DNA of 64,000 nt, from assembly GCF_004341625.1 (NCBI RefSeq), contig NZ_SLZG01000001.1:124001-188000 (forward strand), written 5' to 3'. The DNA is from Rhizobium sp. BK376. GTDB lineage: Bacteria > Pseudomonadota > Alphaproteobacteria > Rhizobiales > Rhizobiaceae. Below the pieces are notes generated by a model. The model made no database searches, had not been told where the DNA came from, and was given only the letters and a program-made list of their open reading frames with translations. Made by a program: the position numbers and the translations under genes. Of the stretch, positions 25,109-35,101 are shown one piece after another (within the stretch, counting starts at the first letter, position 1; every line of letters begins with the position of its first letter).

Positions 25109-26119
25109 TTAGTACTGGTCTTCGTAACGCTTGGCGAGATCTTCGATGTTCTCGGGCGGCCATGCCGGCACTTCCATGCCGAGGTGCAGGCCCATGGAAG
25201 CGAGAACTTCCTTGATTTCGTTCAGCGACTTGCGACCAAAGTTCGGGGTGCGGAGCATTTCTGCTTCGGTCTTCTGAATGAGGTCGCCGATGTAGACGAT
25301 GTTGTCGTTCTTCAGGCAGTTTGCCGAGCGAACAGACAGTTCCAGTTCGTCCACTTTCTTGAGGAGCGCCGGGTTGAAGGCAAGTTCGGTGACTGCCTCT
25401 TCCTCGGTTTCCTTCTGCGGCTCGTCGAAGTTGACGAACACGCCAAGCTGATCCTGGAGGATGCGAGCCGCGAAAGCGACTGCGTCTTCACCGGAGATCG
25501 AGCCATCGGTTTCGATGGTCATGTTCAGCTTGTCGTAGTCGAGAACCTGTCCTTCGCGGGTGTTTTCCACCTTGTAGGACACCTTCTTGACCGGCGAATA
25601 CAGGCTGTCGACCGGGATAAGACCGATCGGAGCGTCTTCCGCACGATTGCGCTCGGCCGGAACATAGCCCTTGCCGTTGTTGACGGTGAATTCCATACGG
25701 ATTTCGGCGCCCTCGTCGAGCGTGCAAATGACATGCTCGGGGTTGAGGATTTCGATATCGCCGACCGTCTGAATATCGCCAGCCGTGACAACGCCCGGGC
25801 CCTGCTTACGCACGACCATGCGCTTTGCGTCGTCGCCATCCATCTTGATGGCGATTTCCTTGATGTTGAGCACGATGTCGGTCACGTCCTCGCGAACGCC
25901 CGGAATCGAGGAGAACTCATGCAGCACGCCGTCGATCTGCACAGCCGTCACGGCTGCGCCGCGCAGCGACGACAAGAGAACGCGGCGAAGCGCGTTGCCG
26001 AGCGTCAGGCCGAAGCCACGCTCCAGCGGTTCAGCAACGAGGGTAACCTTCGTGCGGCCGCTCGACGTGAAGTCGACCTTGTTCGGCTTGATCAGTTCCT
26101 GCCAGTTTTTCTGGATCAT
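25109..26119 (-). CDS. rpoA: RNA polymerase alpha subunit
   Basis: This 336-residue subunit has the N-terminal assembly domain ([12 protein letters not shown], then [20 protein letters not shown]) at about 1-235, a linker, and the C-terminal domain that binds UP elements and activators ([16 protein letters not shown], then [15 protein letters not shown]). Its dimer starts assembly of the polymerase core. The start [10 protein letters not shown] was chosen over an upstream ATG; GGAAGG lies just before it. It sits between rpsK and rplQ as in other bacteria. Confidence 0.98.
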   Translation of the reverse strand: MIQKNWQELIKPNKVDFTSSGRTKVTLVAEPLERGFGLTLGNALRRVLLSSLRGAAVTAVQIDGVLHEFSSIPGVREDVTDIVLNIKEIAIKMDGDDAKRMVVRKQGPGVVTAGDIQTVGDIEILNPEHVICTLDEGAEIRMEFTVNNGKGYVPAERNRAEDAPIGLIPVDSLYSPVKKVSYKVENTREGQVLDYDKLNMTIETDGSISGEDAVAFAARILQDQLGVFVNFDEPQKETEEEAVTELAFNPALLKKVDELELSVRSANCLKNDNIVYIGDLIQKTEAEMLRTPNFGRKSLNEIKEVLASMGLHLGMEVPAWPPENIEDLAKRYEDQY

Positions 26120-26223
26120 GTTCTTGCCTTCCGTTCGTTGCCACCATCCAATCGTGGCAACCGAGCTAGAGAAGGCACCGTGAAAACCCAAAGGCTTTCG
26201 ACGATGCCGTTAATTGGCGATGA

Positions 26224-26613
26224 TCAGACGCGGCGCTTCTTGCGCGGGCGGCAACCGTTGTGCGGGATCGGGGTCACGTCGCGGATGGACGTGATCATGA
26301 AACCGGCAGCCTGGAGCGCGCGCAGAGCGGATTCACGACCCGAACCCGGACCGCAAACTTCGACTTCCAGCGACTTCATGCCATGTTCCTGGGCCTTCTT
26401 GGCGCAATCCTCAGCGGCGATCTGCGCAGCAAACGGCGTGGACTTGCGCGAGCCCTTGAAGCCCTTGGCACCAGCGGACGACCAGGCGATAGCATTGCCC
26501 TGGGCGTCGGTGATGGTGATCATCGTGTTGTTGAAGGTCGAGTTGACGTGAGCGACACCCGACGAGATATTCTTACGTTCGCGACGACGAACGCGTACGG
26601 CTTCCTTGGCCAT
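26224..26613 (-). CDS. rpsK: 30S ribosomal protein S11
   Basis: This 129-residue protein carries the S11 blocks [18 protein letters not shown], then [20 protein letters not shown] and the C-terminal [14 protein letters not shown]11 lies on the 30S platform beside S7, near the mRNA exit. AAAGGAA precedes the ATG. The 132-base gap between rpsM and this gene contains a terminator-like hairpin. Confidence 0.98.
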   Translation of the reverse strand: MAKEAVRVRRRERKNISSGVAHVNSTFNNTMITITDAQGNAIAWSSAGAKGFKGSRKSTPFAAQIAAEDCAKKAQEHGMKSLEVEVCGPGSGRESALRALQAAGFMITSIRDVTPIPHNGCRPRKKRRV

Positions 26614-26696
26614 GGTATTCCTTTCTTGGATCTCTGCACCGCCGTAATGCCAGCGGCTCCACCGGAACGGCGCCCTTGCGACGCTACTCCAAACTC

Positions 26697-26724
26697 AAAA
26701 GAGGCCGGTGGAACCACCAGCCTC
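26697..26724 (-). terminator. Terminator-like hairpin between rpsM and rpsK
   Basis: On the minus strand GAGGCTGGTG and CACCGGCCTC pair over 10 bases (one G-U) around a GTTC loop and are followed by TTTT. It lies 22 bases past the rpsM stop and upstream of rpsK. In this position it must be either a leaky attenuator or an RNA-processing or stability element, because rpsK and rpoA are essential. Confidence 0.7.
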
Positions 26725-26745
26725 CCTCACCCGGTTTCCCGGAGA

Positions 26746-27114
26746 TTACTTCTTCTTGCCTGCGATAGCCTTTGCCGGGCCCTTACGGGTACGAGCATTG
26801 GTATGCGTGCGCTGGCCGCGAACCGGCAGGCCGCGGCGATGACGCAAGCCACGGTAGCAGCCGAGGTCCATCAGGCGCTTGATGTTCATCGCGGTTTCGC
26901 GACGAAGATCACCTTCGACCTGATAATCACGGTCGATGGTTTCGCGGATCTGCAGAACTTCAGCGTCGGTCAGCTGATGAACGCGACGCTCAGCCGGAAT
27001 GCCGACCTTTTCGACGATTTCCTGTGCAAACTTAGGTCCGATCCCGTGAATGTAGGTCAGCGCAATAACAACGCGCTTTGCCGTCGGGATGTTGACGCCA
27101 GCGATACGTGCCAC
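26746..27114 (-). CDS. rpsM: 30S ribosomal protein S13
   Basis: This 122-residue protein starts [20 protein letters not shown] after the initiator and ends [15 protein letters not shown]. The start is GTG at 27112-27114, because the homology begins there and AAGGAGAA precedes it; the upstream ATG gives an unrelated extension. S13 lies in the 30S head and contacts the 50S subunit and P-site tRNA. The gene follows adk after 223 bases. That gap holds an imperfect hairpin with a T6 run at about 27296-27325 on the minus strand, a possible weak attenuator. Confidence 0.97.
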   Translation of the reverse strand: MARIAGVNIPTAKRVVIALTYIHGIGPKFAQEIVEKVGIPAERRVHQLTDAEVLQIRETIDRDYQVEGDLRRETAMNIKRLMDLGCYRGLRHRRGLPVRGQRTHTNARTRKGPAKAIAGKKK

Positions 27115-27337
27115 GTCTATTCTCCTTGCGTTCCAGTTGCCATCCGGCAAGTGGGCTTCGTTATGCGGCCACTAGAACCGCCCGTTCAAATTTAGGTCCG
27201 TACATGTCAATACGACCGAACCCGGAATTCCCTTGGGAAATCCGCGCCGATCGCATCGGAATGTCGCGAGTTGGCGCGGTGTTTAGCGGAATCGGTGCAA
27301 AAAAGCAACCGGCCCCGCCAAGTTTATTTTCAAAGCC

Positions 27338-27988
27338 TTAAAGCTTCGAAAGAATAGCATCGATCTCGGCGGTGACGTGATCGATGTCGGCCATGCCGTC
27401 GACCACTTTCAGCTTACCCTTTGCGTGGTAGTAGCCGATCAGTGGCGAGGTTTCCCTGTAGTAGGCCGCCAGGCGGGTCACCACAGTCTCGCGGTTATCA
27501 TCTGGACGACGCTTGAAGTGAGTCGAACCGCAACGATCGCAGACGCCTTCCACATGCGGCTTCACATTAGTGTCGTGATAGCCAGCGCCGCAATTGGCGC
27601 AGGTGTACCGGCCGGAAACGCGATCCGCGAGGATCTTGTCGTCGACTTCGATCTCGATGACGGCTGAAAGCTCTATGCCCTTCGCCTTCAGCATCACCTC
27701 GGTCGCATCGGCCTGAACCAGCGTGCGCGGGTAGCCGTCGAGAATGAAGCCATTGGCACAATCCGGCGCGTCGAGACGCTCGGATACGATCGCATTGACA
27801 ATCTCATCGGAAACAAGGTTGCCGGCGTCCATGACGGCCTTGGCGCGCTTGCCCACTTCGGTACCGGCAGCAACTGCAGCTCGCAGCATATCGCCTGTGG
27901 AGAGCTGCGGAATTCCGTGCTTTTCCACGATACGCTGGGCCTGGGTCCCCTTACCTGCTCCCGGCGGCCCCAAAAGTATTAATCTCAT
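27338..27988 (-). CDS. adk: Adenylate kinase (zinc-LID type)
   Basis: This 216-residue enzyme interconverts ATP plus AMP and two ADP. The P-loop GPPGAGKGT is at 7-15. The LID domain carries a four-cysteine zinc site (CANCGAGYH and later CDRCG), which E. coli Adk lacks but many other bacteria have. The closing [16 protein letters not shown] is typical. Its ATG overlaps the secY stop by 4 bases, giving translational coupling, as in many bacteria where adk follows secY. Confidence 0.97.
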   Translation of the reverse strand: MRLILLGPPGAGKGTQAQRIVEKHGIPQLSTGDMLRAAVAAGTEVGKRAKAVMDAGNLVSDEIVNAIVSERLDAPDCANGFILDGYPRTLVQADATEVMLKAKGIELSAVIEIEVDDKILADRVSGRYTCANCGAGYHDTNVKPHVEGVCDRCGSTHFKRRPDDNRETVVTRLAAYYRETSPLIGYYHAKGKLKVVDGMADIDHVTAEIDAILSKL

Positions 27989-29325
27989 CGCCCCCTCTTA
28001 CCTCCCCGCAACTTCGATTTCTTGATCAGGCCTTCGTACTGCTGTGCGATCAGGTGCCCCTGAATCTGCGCCACCGTATCCAGCGTTACGCTAACCACGA
28101 TCAAAAGCGAAGTACCGCCAAGGGACAGCGGGATGCCCGTTTGCGACACCAGGATTTCCGGCAGAATGCAAACGATGACGAGATAGATCGCTCCGATGAC
28201 CGTGATTCGGGTCAGCACGTAGTCGATATATTCCGCGGTGCGTTCGCCCGGACGAATGCCAGGAATGAAGCCGCCATGCTTCTTCAGATTGTCTGCGGTG
28301 TCCTTCGGATTGAAGACGATAGCCGTGTAGAAGAAAGCGAAGAACGCGATCATGGCGGCGTAGAGGACCATGTAGAGCGGCTGGCCATGGCCAAGCGCTG
28401 CAACGATCGAGGTGACCCAGGACGGCAGACCGGTCGTGTTGGCAAAGCCAGCTACGGTCGCCGGCAGAAGCAGCAGCGATGATGCGAAGATGGCCGGGAT
28501 AACGCCCGAGGTGTTCAGCTTCAGCGGCAGATGCGAGGTATCGCCCTGGAACATGCGGTTGCCGACCTGACGCTTCGGATACTGGATGAGCAGGCGACGC
28601 TGGGCGCGCTCAACAAAGACGATCAGTCCAATAACAAGGATGGCAACGACGAGCACGGTCAGGATAAGGCCGGTGGAAAGCGCGCCAGTACGGCCGAGTT
28701 CAAGAGTGCCGGCAAGTGCGGTCGGGAGACCGGCTGCAATACCTGCAAAAATGATCAGCGAGATGCCGTTGCCGATACCACGCGACGTGATCTGCTCGCC
28801 GAGCCACATCAGGAACATCGTGCCACCGAGCAGCGAAACGACCGTCGTCGCGATGAAGAAGATGCCGGGATTGACCACGAGCCCGTTGCCGCTCTCAAGC
28901 CCTATCGCAATGCCATAGGCCTGCAATGTGCCGAGCAACACGGTGCCGTAGCGGGTGTACTGGTTGATGATCTTGCGGCCTTGTTCGCCTTCCTTCTTCA
29001 GGTTCTCGAGCGCCGGCACGACTGACGTCATGAGCTGCACGATGATCGAAGCGGAAATATACGGCATGATGCCGAGGGCAAAGATCGCCATGCGCTGGAC
29101 GGCGCCGCCCGAAAACATGTTGAAAAGGCCGAGAATGCCGCCGGCCTGGCCCTGGAAGGCCTGAGCATAGGCTGCAGGATTAAGGCCTGGAAGCGGAATA
29201 TGCGTTCCCAAGCGGTAGACCAGCAAGGCGCCCAGCGTGAACCACAGGCGTTTCTTCAAATCCTCTGCCTTGGCAAAGGTTGAAAAATTGAGATTGGATG
29301 CCAATTGTTCCGCTGCAGATGCCAT
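27985..29325 (-). CDS. secY: Protein translocase subunit SecY
   Basis: This 446-residue protein has ten transmembrane helices. It begins [20 protein letters not shown] and carries the plug region ([20 protein letters not shown]) and cytoplasmic loops such as [20 protein letters not shown]. SecY forms the inner-membrane channel for Sec export with SecE (encoded near 59 kb) and SecG. GCGGAG lies before the ATG. It follows rplO after a 224-base gap containing a terminator-like hairpin, so it probably has its own promoter. Confidence 0.98.
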   Translation of the reverse strand: MASAAEQLASNLNFSTFAKAEDLKKRLWFTLGALLVYRLGTHIPLPGLNPAAYAQAFQGQAGGILGLFNMFSGGAVQRMAIFALGIMPYISASIIVQLMTSVVPALENLKKEGEQGRKIINQYTRYGTVLLGTLQAYGIAIGLESGNGLVVNPGIFFIATTVVSLLGGTMFLMWLGEQITSRGIGNGISLIIFAGIAAGLPTALAGTLELGRTGALSTGLILTVLVVAILVIGLIVFVERAQRRLLIQYPKRQVGNRMFQGDTSHLPLKLNTSGVIPAIFASSLLLLPATVAGFANTTGLPSWVTSIVAALGHGQPLYMVLYAAMIAFFAFFYTAIVFNPKDTADNLKKHGGFIPGIRPGERTAEYIDYVLTRITVIGAIYLVIVCILPEILVSQTGIPLSLGGTSLLIVVSVTLDTVAQIQGHLIAQQYEGLIKKSKLRGGKRGR

Positions 29326-29507
29326 GCATATCTCCGCACTACCAATTCCGGCTAAATCGGCCGGGTCCGGAATCAGTATGTAAATTGTTCAAAAGCCGGG
29401 TTTTGGACAGATCGCGGTGCAATCTTATGCCTCACCCTCGGTTCCCGTAATCATCCGAATTGACGCAGGTACGACTATTCGGATTCGTGAGGCTCACATA
29501 TGGGAGC

Positions 29508-29538
29508 AAAATCGCCCGGTGTGAAGCACCCCGGGCGA
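29508..29538 (-). terminator. Terminator-like hairpin between rplO and secY
   Basis: On the minus strand TCGCCCGG and CCGGGCGA form perfect 8-base arms with three further pairs possible in the loop (GTG/CAC), followed by TTTT. It begins 12 bases after the rplO stop. It divides the spc part of the cluster from secY-adk-rpsM-rpsK-rpoA-rplQ. Confidence 0.8.
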
Positions 29539-29549
29539 CATAAGCAAGA

Positions 29550-30026
29550 TTATTCTGCAGCAGGAGCTGCAGCAAGAAGCTTGACGGAACCGCCAGCCTT
29601 CTCGATCTTTTCGACAGCCGGCTTGGAAGCGCCAGCGACTTCGAGGGTCAGCTTTGCCTTCAGCTCGCCGTCGGACAGAACGCGAACGCCGTCCTTGACG
29701 CGGCGGATAACGCCGGCAGCCTTCAGAGCAGCCGCATCAACGGTTGCCTTGGCATCGAGCTTGCCCGCGTCAACGGCGGCCTGGATGCGCTCCAGCGACA
29801 CGACGACGTAGTCAGCAGCGAAGATGTTGTTGAAGCCGCGCTTCGGCAGGCGACGATAGATCGGCATCTGACCGCCTTCGAAGCCGTTGATGGCAACGCC
29901 GGAACGGGCCTTCTGACCCTTCACACCGCGGCCGGCGGTCTTGCCGGAGCCGGAGCCGATACCACGACCCAGACGCTTGCGGCTGTGGGTCGAGCCTTCG
30001 TTGTCCTTGATCTCATTCAATTTCAT
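29550..30026 (-). CDS. rplO: 50S ribosomal protein L15
   Basis: This 158-residue protein starts [20 protein letters not shown] and continues with the Gly-rich [20 protein letters not shown], the L15 hallmark that threads into 23S rRNA. GGAGG precedes the ATG at 30026; a longer in-frame start inside rpmD is rejected. It ends the block that started at rpsJ, with a terminator-like hairpin 12 bases downstream. Confidence 0.98.
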   Translation of the reverse strand: MKLNEIKDNEGSTHSRKRLGRGIGSGSGKTAGRGVKGQKARSGVAINGFEGGQMPIYRRLPKRGFNNIFAADYVVVSLERIQAAVDAGKLDAKATVDAAALKAAGVIRRVKDGVRVLSDGELKAKLTLEVAGASKPAVEKIEKAGGSVKLLAAAPAAE

Positions 30027-30042
30027 AGCGAATACCTCCGGC

Positions 30043-30252
30043 TTACTTCTCGTCGACGACGCGAACGAGATGCTGGACAGCACGGATCATGCCACGAACG
30101 GAAGGGGTATCTTCCAGCGTGCGGCGACGGTGCATCTTGTTGAGCCCGAGGCCGATCAGCGTCTGACGCTGTACGTTCGGACGGCGAATGGGGCTACCGA
30201 TCTGCTCGACCGTAACGGTCTTGGCTTCGGTCTTGTTGGTCGTCTTGGCCAT
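30043..30252 (-). CDS. rpmD: 50S ribosomal protein L30
   Basis: This 69-residue protein has the L30 core [20 protein letters not shown] followed by [20 protein letters not shown]. The N-terminal [13 protein letters not shown] is slightly longer than in E. coli, as in other alphaproteobacteria. L30 binds domain II and the 5S rRNA neighbourhood. It is packed between rpsE and rplO with 15- and 16-base gaps. Confidence 0.97.
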   Translation of the reverse strand: MAKTTNKTEAKTVTVEQIGSPIRRPNVQRQTLIGLGLNKMHRRRTLEDTPSVRGMIRAVQHLVRVVDEK

Positions 30253-30267
30253 AGGTCAATACTCCCC

Positions 30268-30837
30268 TTATTCTTCCGAGGCGTTGCCGGAGGCGGCACG
30301 ACGAGCCTGGAGCGTAGCATACTTGATGCCGCGCTGAGCTGCGATGTCCTTCGGGTGAACCTGGTGCTTCAGAGCGTCGAAGGTTGCGCGAACCATGTTG
30401 TAGGGGTTCGACGAACCGGTCGACTTGGCGACAACGTCATGAACGCCGAGCGTTTCGAAAACGGCGCGCATCGGACCGCCGGCGATGATACCGGTACCGA
30501 CCTTGGCCGAGCGCAGCAGAACCTTGCCGGCGCCATGACGGCCATGGACGTCGTGATGCAGCGTACGGCCGTCACGCAGCGGTACGAAGATCAAGTCGCG
30601 CTTTGCGCTTTCGGTAGCCTTGCGGATAGCTTCCGGCACTTCGCGTGCCTTGCCATGACCGAAGCCAACGCGGCCCTTCTGGTCGCCGACGACGACGAGT
30701 GCTGCGAAGCCGAAACGACGGCCGCCCTTGACGACCTTGGCGACGCGATTGATTGCTACGAGCTTATCGACAAATTCGCTGTCGCGCTCTTCACGGCTCT
30801 GGCGGTCTTCCCGCGGAGCTCTCTTTTCCTGTGCCAT
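30268..30837 (-). CDS. rpsE: 30S ribosomal protein S5
   Basis: This 189-residue protein has the S5 domains: [40 protein letters not shown], and the C-terminal [18 protein letters not shown]5 affects decoding accuracy and contacts S4 and S8. The start [11 protein letters not shown] has AAAAGGA upstream; the preceding in-frame Arg/Lys run is not part of the protein. It lies 141 bases after rplR, an unusually long gap for this cluster that contains a very stable hairpin. Confidence 0.98.
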   Translation of the reverse strand: MAQEKRAPREDRQSREERDSEFVDKLVAINRVAKVVKGGRRFGFAALVVVGDQKGRVGFGHGKAREVPEAIRKATESAKRDLIFVPLRDGRTLHHDVHGRHGAGKVLLRSAKVGTGIIAGGPMRAVFETLGVHDVVAKSTGSSNPYNMVRATFDALKHQVHPKDIAAQRGIKYATLQARRAASGNASEE

Positions 30838-30939
30838 TGTCCTTTTCCTTTTTCTTTTCCGGGTGCGAACGGCAAACAAATTTGGACCGCATCGACGCCG
30901 CTAGTGCCCGATGAGATCCGGTGATGGGCTCAAAGCCCG

Positions 30940-30971
30940 AAAACCGGCCGGGTATCGAAATACCCGGCCGG
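30940..30971 (-). terminator. Strong UUCG-capped terminator-like hairpin between rplR and rpsE
   Basis: On the minus strand the perfect 12-base arms CCGGCCGGGTAT and ATACCCGGCCGG are closed by a TTCG tetraloop and followed by TTTT. It starts 7 bases after the rplR stop. By sequence it is a textbook intrinsic terminator, yet rpsE, rpmD and rplO lie downstream on the same strand. Either they have a separate promoter in the next 100 bases or the hairpin acts as an attenuator or 3' stabiliser. Confidence 0.85.
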
Positions 30972-30978
30972 AAATCAA

Positions 30979-31341
30979 TCAGAAGGTCAGGCCACCTTCA
31001 CGAGCTGCATCGGCGAGAGCCTTGATGCGGCCGTGATAGATGAAGGCGCCGCGGTCGAATACGACGTCCGTAACGCCAGCCTTTGAGGCGCGCTCTGCAA
31101 CGAGCTTGCCAACCGCAGCAGCGGCGGAGACGTCAGCACCGGTCTTCAGAGAACCGCGCAGATCCTTGTCGAGGGTGGAGGCAGACGCAAGGGTCTTGCC
31201 GGCCACATCGTCGATGACCTGGGCGTAGATGTTCTTCGACGAGCGATGAACCGACAGGCGCGGACGGCCATTGGCCACCGACTTGAGGTGACGACGCACG
31301 CGGTTGGCGCGCTTCGCAAGTGCTTCTTTCCTGCTAGCCAT
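30979..31341 (-). CDS. rplR: 50S ribosomal protein L18
   Basis: This 120-residue protein contains the L18 motifs [20 protein letters not shown], then [10 protein letters not shown] and the C-terminal [20 protein letters not shown]18 binds 5S rRNA with L5 and L25 in the central protuberance. It follows rplF after 12 bases and is followed at once by the UUCG hairpin. Confidence 0.98.
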   Translation of the reverse strand: MASRKEALAKRANRVRRHLKSVANGRPRLSVHRSSKNIYAQVIDDVAGKTLASASTLDKDLRGSLKTGADVSAAAAVGKLVAERASKAGVTDVVFDRGAFIYHGRIKALADAAREGGLTF

Positions 31342-31353
31342 TTCGCGTGATCC

Positions 31354-31887
31354 TTACTTCTTCTTGCCTTCTTTGCGAACGATCCGCTCGCCGGCATACT
31401 TCACACCCTTGCCCTTGTAGGGCTCGGGGCCGCGATATTCGCGGATTTCAGCGGCAACCTGGCCAACCTGCTGCTTGTTGATGCCGGTGACGACGATTTC
31501 CGTCGGCTTCGGTACAGCAATGGTAATGCCAACTGGCGGCTCATAAACAACGTCGTGGCTGAAGCCGAGCGCCAGCTGCAGGTTCTTGCCCTGCATGGCA
31601 GCGCGGTAACCAACGCCGTTGATTTCGAGCTTCCGTTCGTAACCGTCCTTCACACCCTTCAGGATGTTCTCGACCATCGTGCGGGACATGCCCCACTTCG
31701 AACGAGCGTCCTTGGAGTTGTTGAGCGGCGTTACAACGATTGCGTTGTTTTCAAGCTTGAGGCCGATTTCGTCGTTAGCGACGAAAACGAGCTCGCCCTT
31801 CGGGCCCTTAGCGGTAACCTTCTGGCCATCGACCGTAGCCGTGATCCCAGCAGGTACCTGAACGGGCTTCTTACCGATACGAGACAT
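31354..31887 (-). CDS. rplF: 50S ribosomal protein L6
   Basis: This 177-residue protein starts [20 protein letters not shown] and contains the duplicated L6 fold, ending with the signature [21 protein letters not shown]6 lies near the sarcin-ricin loop and the EF-G site. It is spaced 42 bases from rpsH. Confidence 0.98.
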   Translation of the reverse strand: MSRIGKKPVQVPAGITATVDGQKVTAKGPKGELVFVANDEIGLKLENNAIVVTPLNNSKDARSKWGMSRTMVENILKGVKDGYERKLEINGVGYRAAMQGKNLQLALGFSHDVVYEPPVGITIAVPKPTEIVVTGINKQQVGQVAAEIREYRGPEPYKGKGVKYAGERIVRKEGKKK

Positions 31888-31929
31888 TTTATTATCCTGT
31901 CTGTTCGCTATGGAGATCCCTGTCCGATC

Positions 31930-32328
31930 TTAGAAGACCGAGCAGAGAACCTCGCCACCAACGTTCTGTTCGCGAGCCTGGTGATCGGCCATCACGCCCT
32001 TCGGGGTCGAAAGGATGGTGATGCCGAGACCGTTCGCGACCTGCGGAATGGACTTGACCGAGACATAAACTCGGCGGCCCGGCTTGGACACACGGCCGAT
32101 CTCACGGATCACCGATGCGCCTTCATAGTACTTGAGTTCGATGTTCAGCTCGGACTTGCCATTGCCGAAATCGACAAGCGAATAACCACGGATGTAGCCT
32201 TCAGCCTGCAGGACATCGAGAACTCGTGCACGGAGCTTGGACGCAGGCGTCGAAACCGACGACTTGCGGCGGGAAGCGCCGTTACGGATACGGGTGAGCA
32301 TATCGCCCAACGGATCAGTCATTGTCAT
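31930..32328 (-). CDS. rpsH: 30S ribosomal protein S8
   Basis: This 132-residue protein begins [20 protein letters not shown] and ends with [20 protein letters not shown], both S8 signatures. S8 binds the central domain of 16S rRNA; in E. coli it also represses the spc operon at the L5 gene, which has not been shown here. It lies 12 bases after rpsN. Confidence 0.98.
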   Translation of the reverse strand: MTMTDPLGDMLTRIRNGASRRKSSVSTPASKLRARVLDVLQAEGYIRGYSLVDFGNGKSELNIELKYYEGASVIREIGRVSKPGRRVYVSVKSIPQVANGLGITILSTPKGVMADHQAREQNVGGEVLCSVF

Positions 32329-32340
32329 GTAACCGTCTCC

Positions 32341-32646
32341 TTACCAGCTCGACTTGACGATGCCCGGCACCTTGCCGAGATTGCCCAGTTCGCGCAGCGC
32401 GATACGCGACATGCGCAGCTTGCGGTAATAGGCGCGCGGACGACCGGAGACTTCGCAACGGTTGCGAATGCGGGTCTTGGATCCATCGCGCGGCAGCGAT
32501 GCGAGCTTCAGGGTAGCCTTGAAGCGCTCTTCGATCGACAGCGACTGGTTCATGATGATCGCCTTCAGGGCAGCACGCTTGCCAGCCTGGTTTGCGACCG
32601 TATTACGGCGGCGCTTGTTCTTTTCAACTGCGCTTGTCTTCGCCAT
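32341..32646 (-). CDS. rpsN: 30S ribosomal protein S14 (zinc-free type)
   Basis: This 101-residue protein starts [20 protein letters not shown] and contains [20 protein letters not shown]. It is the longer form of S14, without the paired CxxC zinc site of the short form. It lies in the 30S head. The ATG at 32646 was chosen because GGTTCC-type extension upstream has no homology and AAGGAACC precedes this start. Confidence 0.97.
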   Translation of the reverse strand: MAKTSAVEKNKRRRNTVANQAGKRAALKAIIMNQSLSIEERFKATLKLASLPRDGSKTRIRNRCEVSGRPRAYYRKLRMSRIALRELGNLGKVPGIVKSSW

Positions 32647-32678
32647 GTCAGGTTCCTTTTCTACGCTCGTCGTTACGG

Positions 32679-33236
32679 TTACTGACGGAACGGGAAGTTG
32701 AACTCTGTCAGCAGAGCCCGTGCTTCGTCGTCCTTCGTTGCCGTCGTGCAAACGATGATGTCCATGCCCCACATCTGATCAACCTTGTCGTAGTTGATTT
32801 CAGGGAACACAATGTGCTCCTTGATGCCCATGGCGAAGTTGCCACGGCCGTCAAAGCTCTTCGGGTTCAGGCCGCGGAAGTCGCGAACGCGCGGAAGCGC
32901 GATGTTGACCAGGCGATCCAGGAACTCGTACATGCGGGCGCCGCGCAGGGTGACCTTCGCGCCGATCGGCATCTGTTCGCGGACCTTGAAGCCAGCGATA
33001 GAGTTGCGTGCACGGGTGATTACCGGCTTCTGGCCAGCGATGGCGGCCAGGTCGGCGGCAGCAACAGTCGGCTTCTTCGAATCAGCCGTCGCTTCACCAA
33101 CACCCATGTTGATAACGATCTTGTCGAGCTTCGGGATCATCATCTCGTTGGCGTAGGAGAACTTCTCCTGCATCGCCGCACGGATGCGCTCGACATATTC
33201 CTTCTTGAGCCGCGGCTCGTACTTTGCCTCAGCCAT
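32679..33236 (-). CDS. rplE: 50S ribosomal protein L5
   Basis: This 185-residue protein has the L5 blocks [40 protein letters not shown] and [19 protein letters not shown]5 carries 5S rRNA into the central protuberance and contacts P-site tRNA. Its start overlaps the rplX stop by one base (TGATG), giving translational coupling. Confidence 0.98.
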   Translation of the reverse strand: MAEAKYEPRLKKEYVERIRAAMQEKFSYANEMMIPKLDKIVINMGVGEATADSKKPTVAAADLAAIAGQKPVITRARNSIAGFKVREQMPIGAKVTLRGARMYEFLDRLVNIALPRVRDFRGLNPKSFDGRGNFAMGIKEHIVFPEINYDKVDQMWGMDIIVCTTATKDDEARALLTEFNFPFRQ

Positions 33237-33538
33237 CAGATCACCTCACCGGAACGCTTGGCCACACGGACCTTCTTGCCGTCAACAACCTTGAAACCGA
33301 CACGGGTCGGCTTGCCGTCCTTGTCGATGATCGAAACGTTGGACAGGTGAACCGAGGCTTCCTTGTTGATGATGCCGGCTTCCTGGGTCTGCGTCTGGCG
33401 CTGGTGGCGCTTGACGACGTTGATGCCGCGAACGACCGCACGGTCTTCCTTCGGCAGAACCTGGAGAACCTCGCCGGTACGGCCCTTGTCCTTGCCGGCA
33501 AGCATGACGACCTTGTCGCCCTTACGAATCTTCTGCAT
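33236..33538 (-). CDS. rplX: 50S ribosomal protein L24
   Basis: This 100-residue protein begins [20 protein letters not shown], the KOW motif region of L24, and ends [13 protein letters not shown]. The end is slightly shorter than I recall for other rhizobial L24 proteins, where two more residues follow. L24 starts 50S assembly by binding the 5' end of 23S rRNA. It lies 12 bases after rplN. Confidence 0.97.
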   Translation of the reverse strand: MQKIRKGDKVVMLAGKDKGRTGEVLQVLPKEDRAVVRGINVVKRHQRQTQTQEAGIINKEASVHLSNVSIIDKDGKPTRVGFKVVDGKKVRVAKRSGEVI

Positions 33539-33550
33539 CTCTCTCGCTCC

Positions 33551-33919
33551 TTACAGTACTTCTGGAGCCAGCGAGATGATCTTCATGTGGTTCTTGGCGC
33601 GAAGTTCGCGCGGAACCGGTCCGAAGATACGGGTGCCGATCGGCTCTTTCTTGTTGTCGATGAGGACTGCAGCATTGGTGTCGAAGCGGATGATGCTGCC
33701 GTCAACGCGGCGGATTTCCTTGGCGGTGCGAACGACAACCGCCTTCATCACGTCACCCTTCTTCACGCGGCCGCGCGGGATCGCTTCCTTGATCGAAACG
33801 ACGATAACGTCGCCGATCGAGGCATACTTGCGCTTCGAGCCGCCCAGCACCTTGATGCACATGACACGACGTGCGCCGGAATTATCCGCCACGTCGAGGT
33901 TTGTTTGCATCTGAATCAT
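33551..33919 (-). CDS. rplN: 50S ribosomal protein L14
   Basis: This 122-residue protein starts [20 protein letters not shown], the L14 signature, and ends [15 protein letters not shown]14 lies at the subunit interface and forms bridges to the 30S subunit. It is separated from rpsQ by an unusual 265-base gap. Confidence 0.98.
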   Translation of the reverse strand: MIQMQTNLDVADNSGARRVMCIKVLGGSKRKYASIGDVIVVSIKEAIPRGRVKKGDVMKAVVVRTAKEIRRVDGSIIRFDTNAAVLIDNKKEPIGTRIFGPVPRELRAKNHMKIISLAPEVL

Positions 33920-34184
33920 ATCAGGTCGCCTTCTTGGTTTACCGGAATGGTTGGGCTGAAAGCCCCCTTCCCCGGCTTATGAAAATTGTCTGCCCACCGT
34001 GCCGCCCGAAGGCAGGTACAGATACGGCAATAGCTTGAATAGCGCGGGATCGATCGTGCCAGGGTGGTTTCCCAAACGGGACCTTCCGTGCGCTCAAAGC
34101 AAAAGAACGCCCGGCATTCGAGCGTTCTGACGCTGCTTCATACAGAAATTTCCGCGAGACGCAAGGCCTCGCGTAAAATTCTTC
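33920..34184 (-). other. 265-base gap between rpsQ and rplN with two hairpins
   Basis: Most spacers in this cluster are under 70 bases. On the minus strand this one holds ACGCGAGGCC-type inverted repeats (CGCGAG/CTCGCG, about 34155-34175) and then AGAACGC/GCGTTCT (34104-34128) followed by TTTT, a weak terminator-like unit. No coding frame is convincing. It may carry an attenuator plus a secondary promoter for the rplN block. Confidence 0.5.
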
Positions 34185-34424
34185 TTACTTGGCCTGGGCG
34201 GAAACGACCGTCCAGCGCTTGTCCTTGGAGATCGGTGCGCATTCCTCGATGGAAACGACATCGCCGATCTTGTACTGGTTGTTCTCGTCGTGAGCCTTGT
34301 ACTTCTTCGAACGACGAACGGTCTTCTGAAGCAGCGGGTGAGCGAAACGACGCTCAACGCGGACTACGACGGTCTTTTCATTCTTGTCGCCAACAACGAC
34401 GCCCTGCAAAATGCGCTTCGGCAT
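34185..34424 (-). CDS. rpsQ: 30S ribosomal protein S17
   Basis: This 79-residue protein starts [20 protein letters not shown], then [20 protein letters not shown] and a [15 protein letters not shown] ending, all S17 features. S17 is an early-binding protein in the lower body of the 30S subunit. It lies 12 bases after rpmC. Confidence 0.98.
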   Translation of the reverse strand: MPKRILQGVVVGDKNEKTVVVRVERRFAHPLLQKTVRRSKKYKAHDENNQYKIGDVVSIEECAPISKDKRWTVVSAQAK

Positions 34425-34436
34425 GTTCTTCTTCCT

Positions 34437-34637
34437 TTACGCCTTTGCTTCGGCCGCCTTCTGGCGGGCAATGGTCTTGATGCGGGCGATGTCCTTGCGG
34501 ACTTCGTTGATGCGCGAGGACTTTTCCAGCTGACCGGTTGCCTTCTGAAAGCGCAGGTTGAACTGCTCCTTCTTCAGGTCGGCGAGCTTGTCCTTGAGCT
34601 GGTCGGCCGTGAGGCCGCGAACTTCTTCGGCTTTCAT
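34437..34637 (-). CDS. rpmC: 50S ribosomal protein L29
   Basis: This 66-residue helical protein has the L29 pattern [38 protein letters not shown] and [16 protein letters not shown]29 is at the tunnel exit next to L23, near the trigger-factor and SRP docking site. It lies 12 bases after rplP. Confidence 0.97.
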   Translation of the reverse strand: MKAEEVRGLTADQLKDKLADLKKEQFNLRFQKATGQLEKSSRINEVRKDIARIKTIARQKAAEAKA

Positions 34638-34649
34638 CGTGCCTTCTCC

Positions 34650-35063
34650 TTACTCTGCAATGCGCTGAACGAAGCGCGTCTTGACCGAGAGCTTGGCAGA
34701 GCCGAGGCGAAGCGCTTCACGCGCAATTTCCTCGGAAACACCATCGATCTCGAACATCATGCGGCCGGGCTTGACCTTGCATGCCCAGTATTCAACACCG
34801 CCCTTACCTTTACCCATGCGGACTTCGGTAGGCTTCTTGGTGACCGGAACATCAGGGAACACGCGGATCCAAACACGGCCGGCGCGCTTCATGTAACGCG
34901 TGATCGCGCGGCGGGCCGCTTCGATCTCGCGTGCGTTTACGCGGTTCGGTTCCTGAGCCTTGAGGCCGAATTCACCGAATGCGAGGTCAGAACCACCCTT
35001 GGCAACGCCCTTGATGCGGCCCTTGAATTGCTTGCGGTACTTAGTACGCTTTGGCTGCAACAT
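34650..35063 (-). CDS. rplP: 50S ribosomal protein L16
   Basis: This 137-residue protein starts [20 protein letters not shown] and has the L16 motifs [20 protein letters not shown] and the [20 protein letters not shown] block. L16 helps to position aminoacyl-tRNA at the A site. It lies 38 bases after rpsC. Confidence 0.98.
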   Translation of the reverse strand: MLQPKRTKYRKQFKGRIKGVAKGGSDLAFGEFGLKAQEPNRVNAREIEAARRAITRYMKRAGRVWIRVFPDVPVTKKPTEVRMGKGKGGVEYWACKVKPGRMMFEIDGVSEEIAREALRLGSAKLSVKTRFVQRIAE

Positions 35064-35101
35064 TTTCTTACTTCTCCGAGCTTATCTTTCGCCAGCGCTA
35101 A

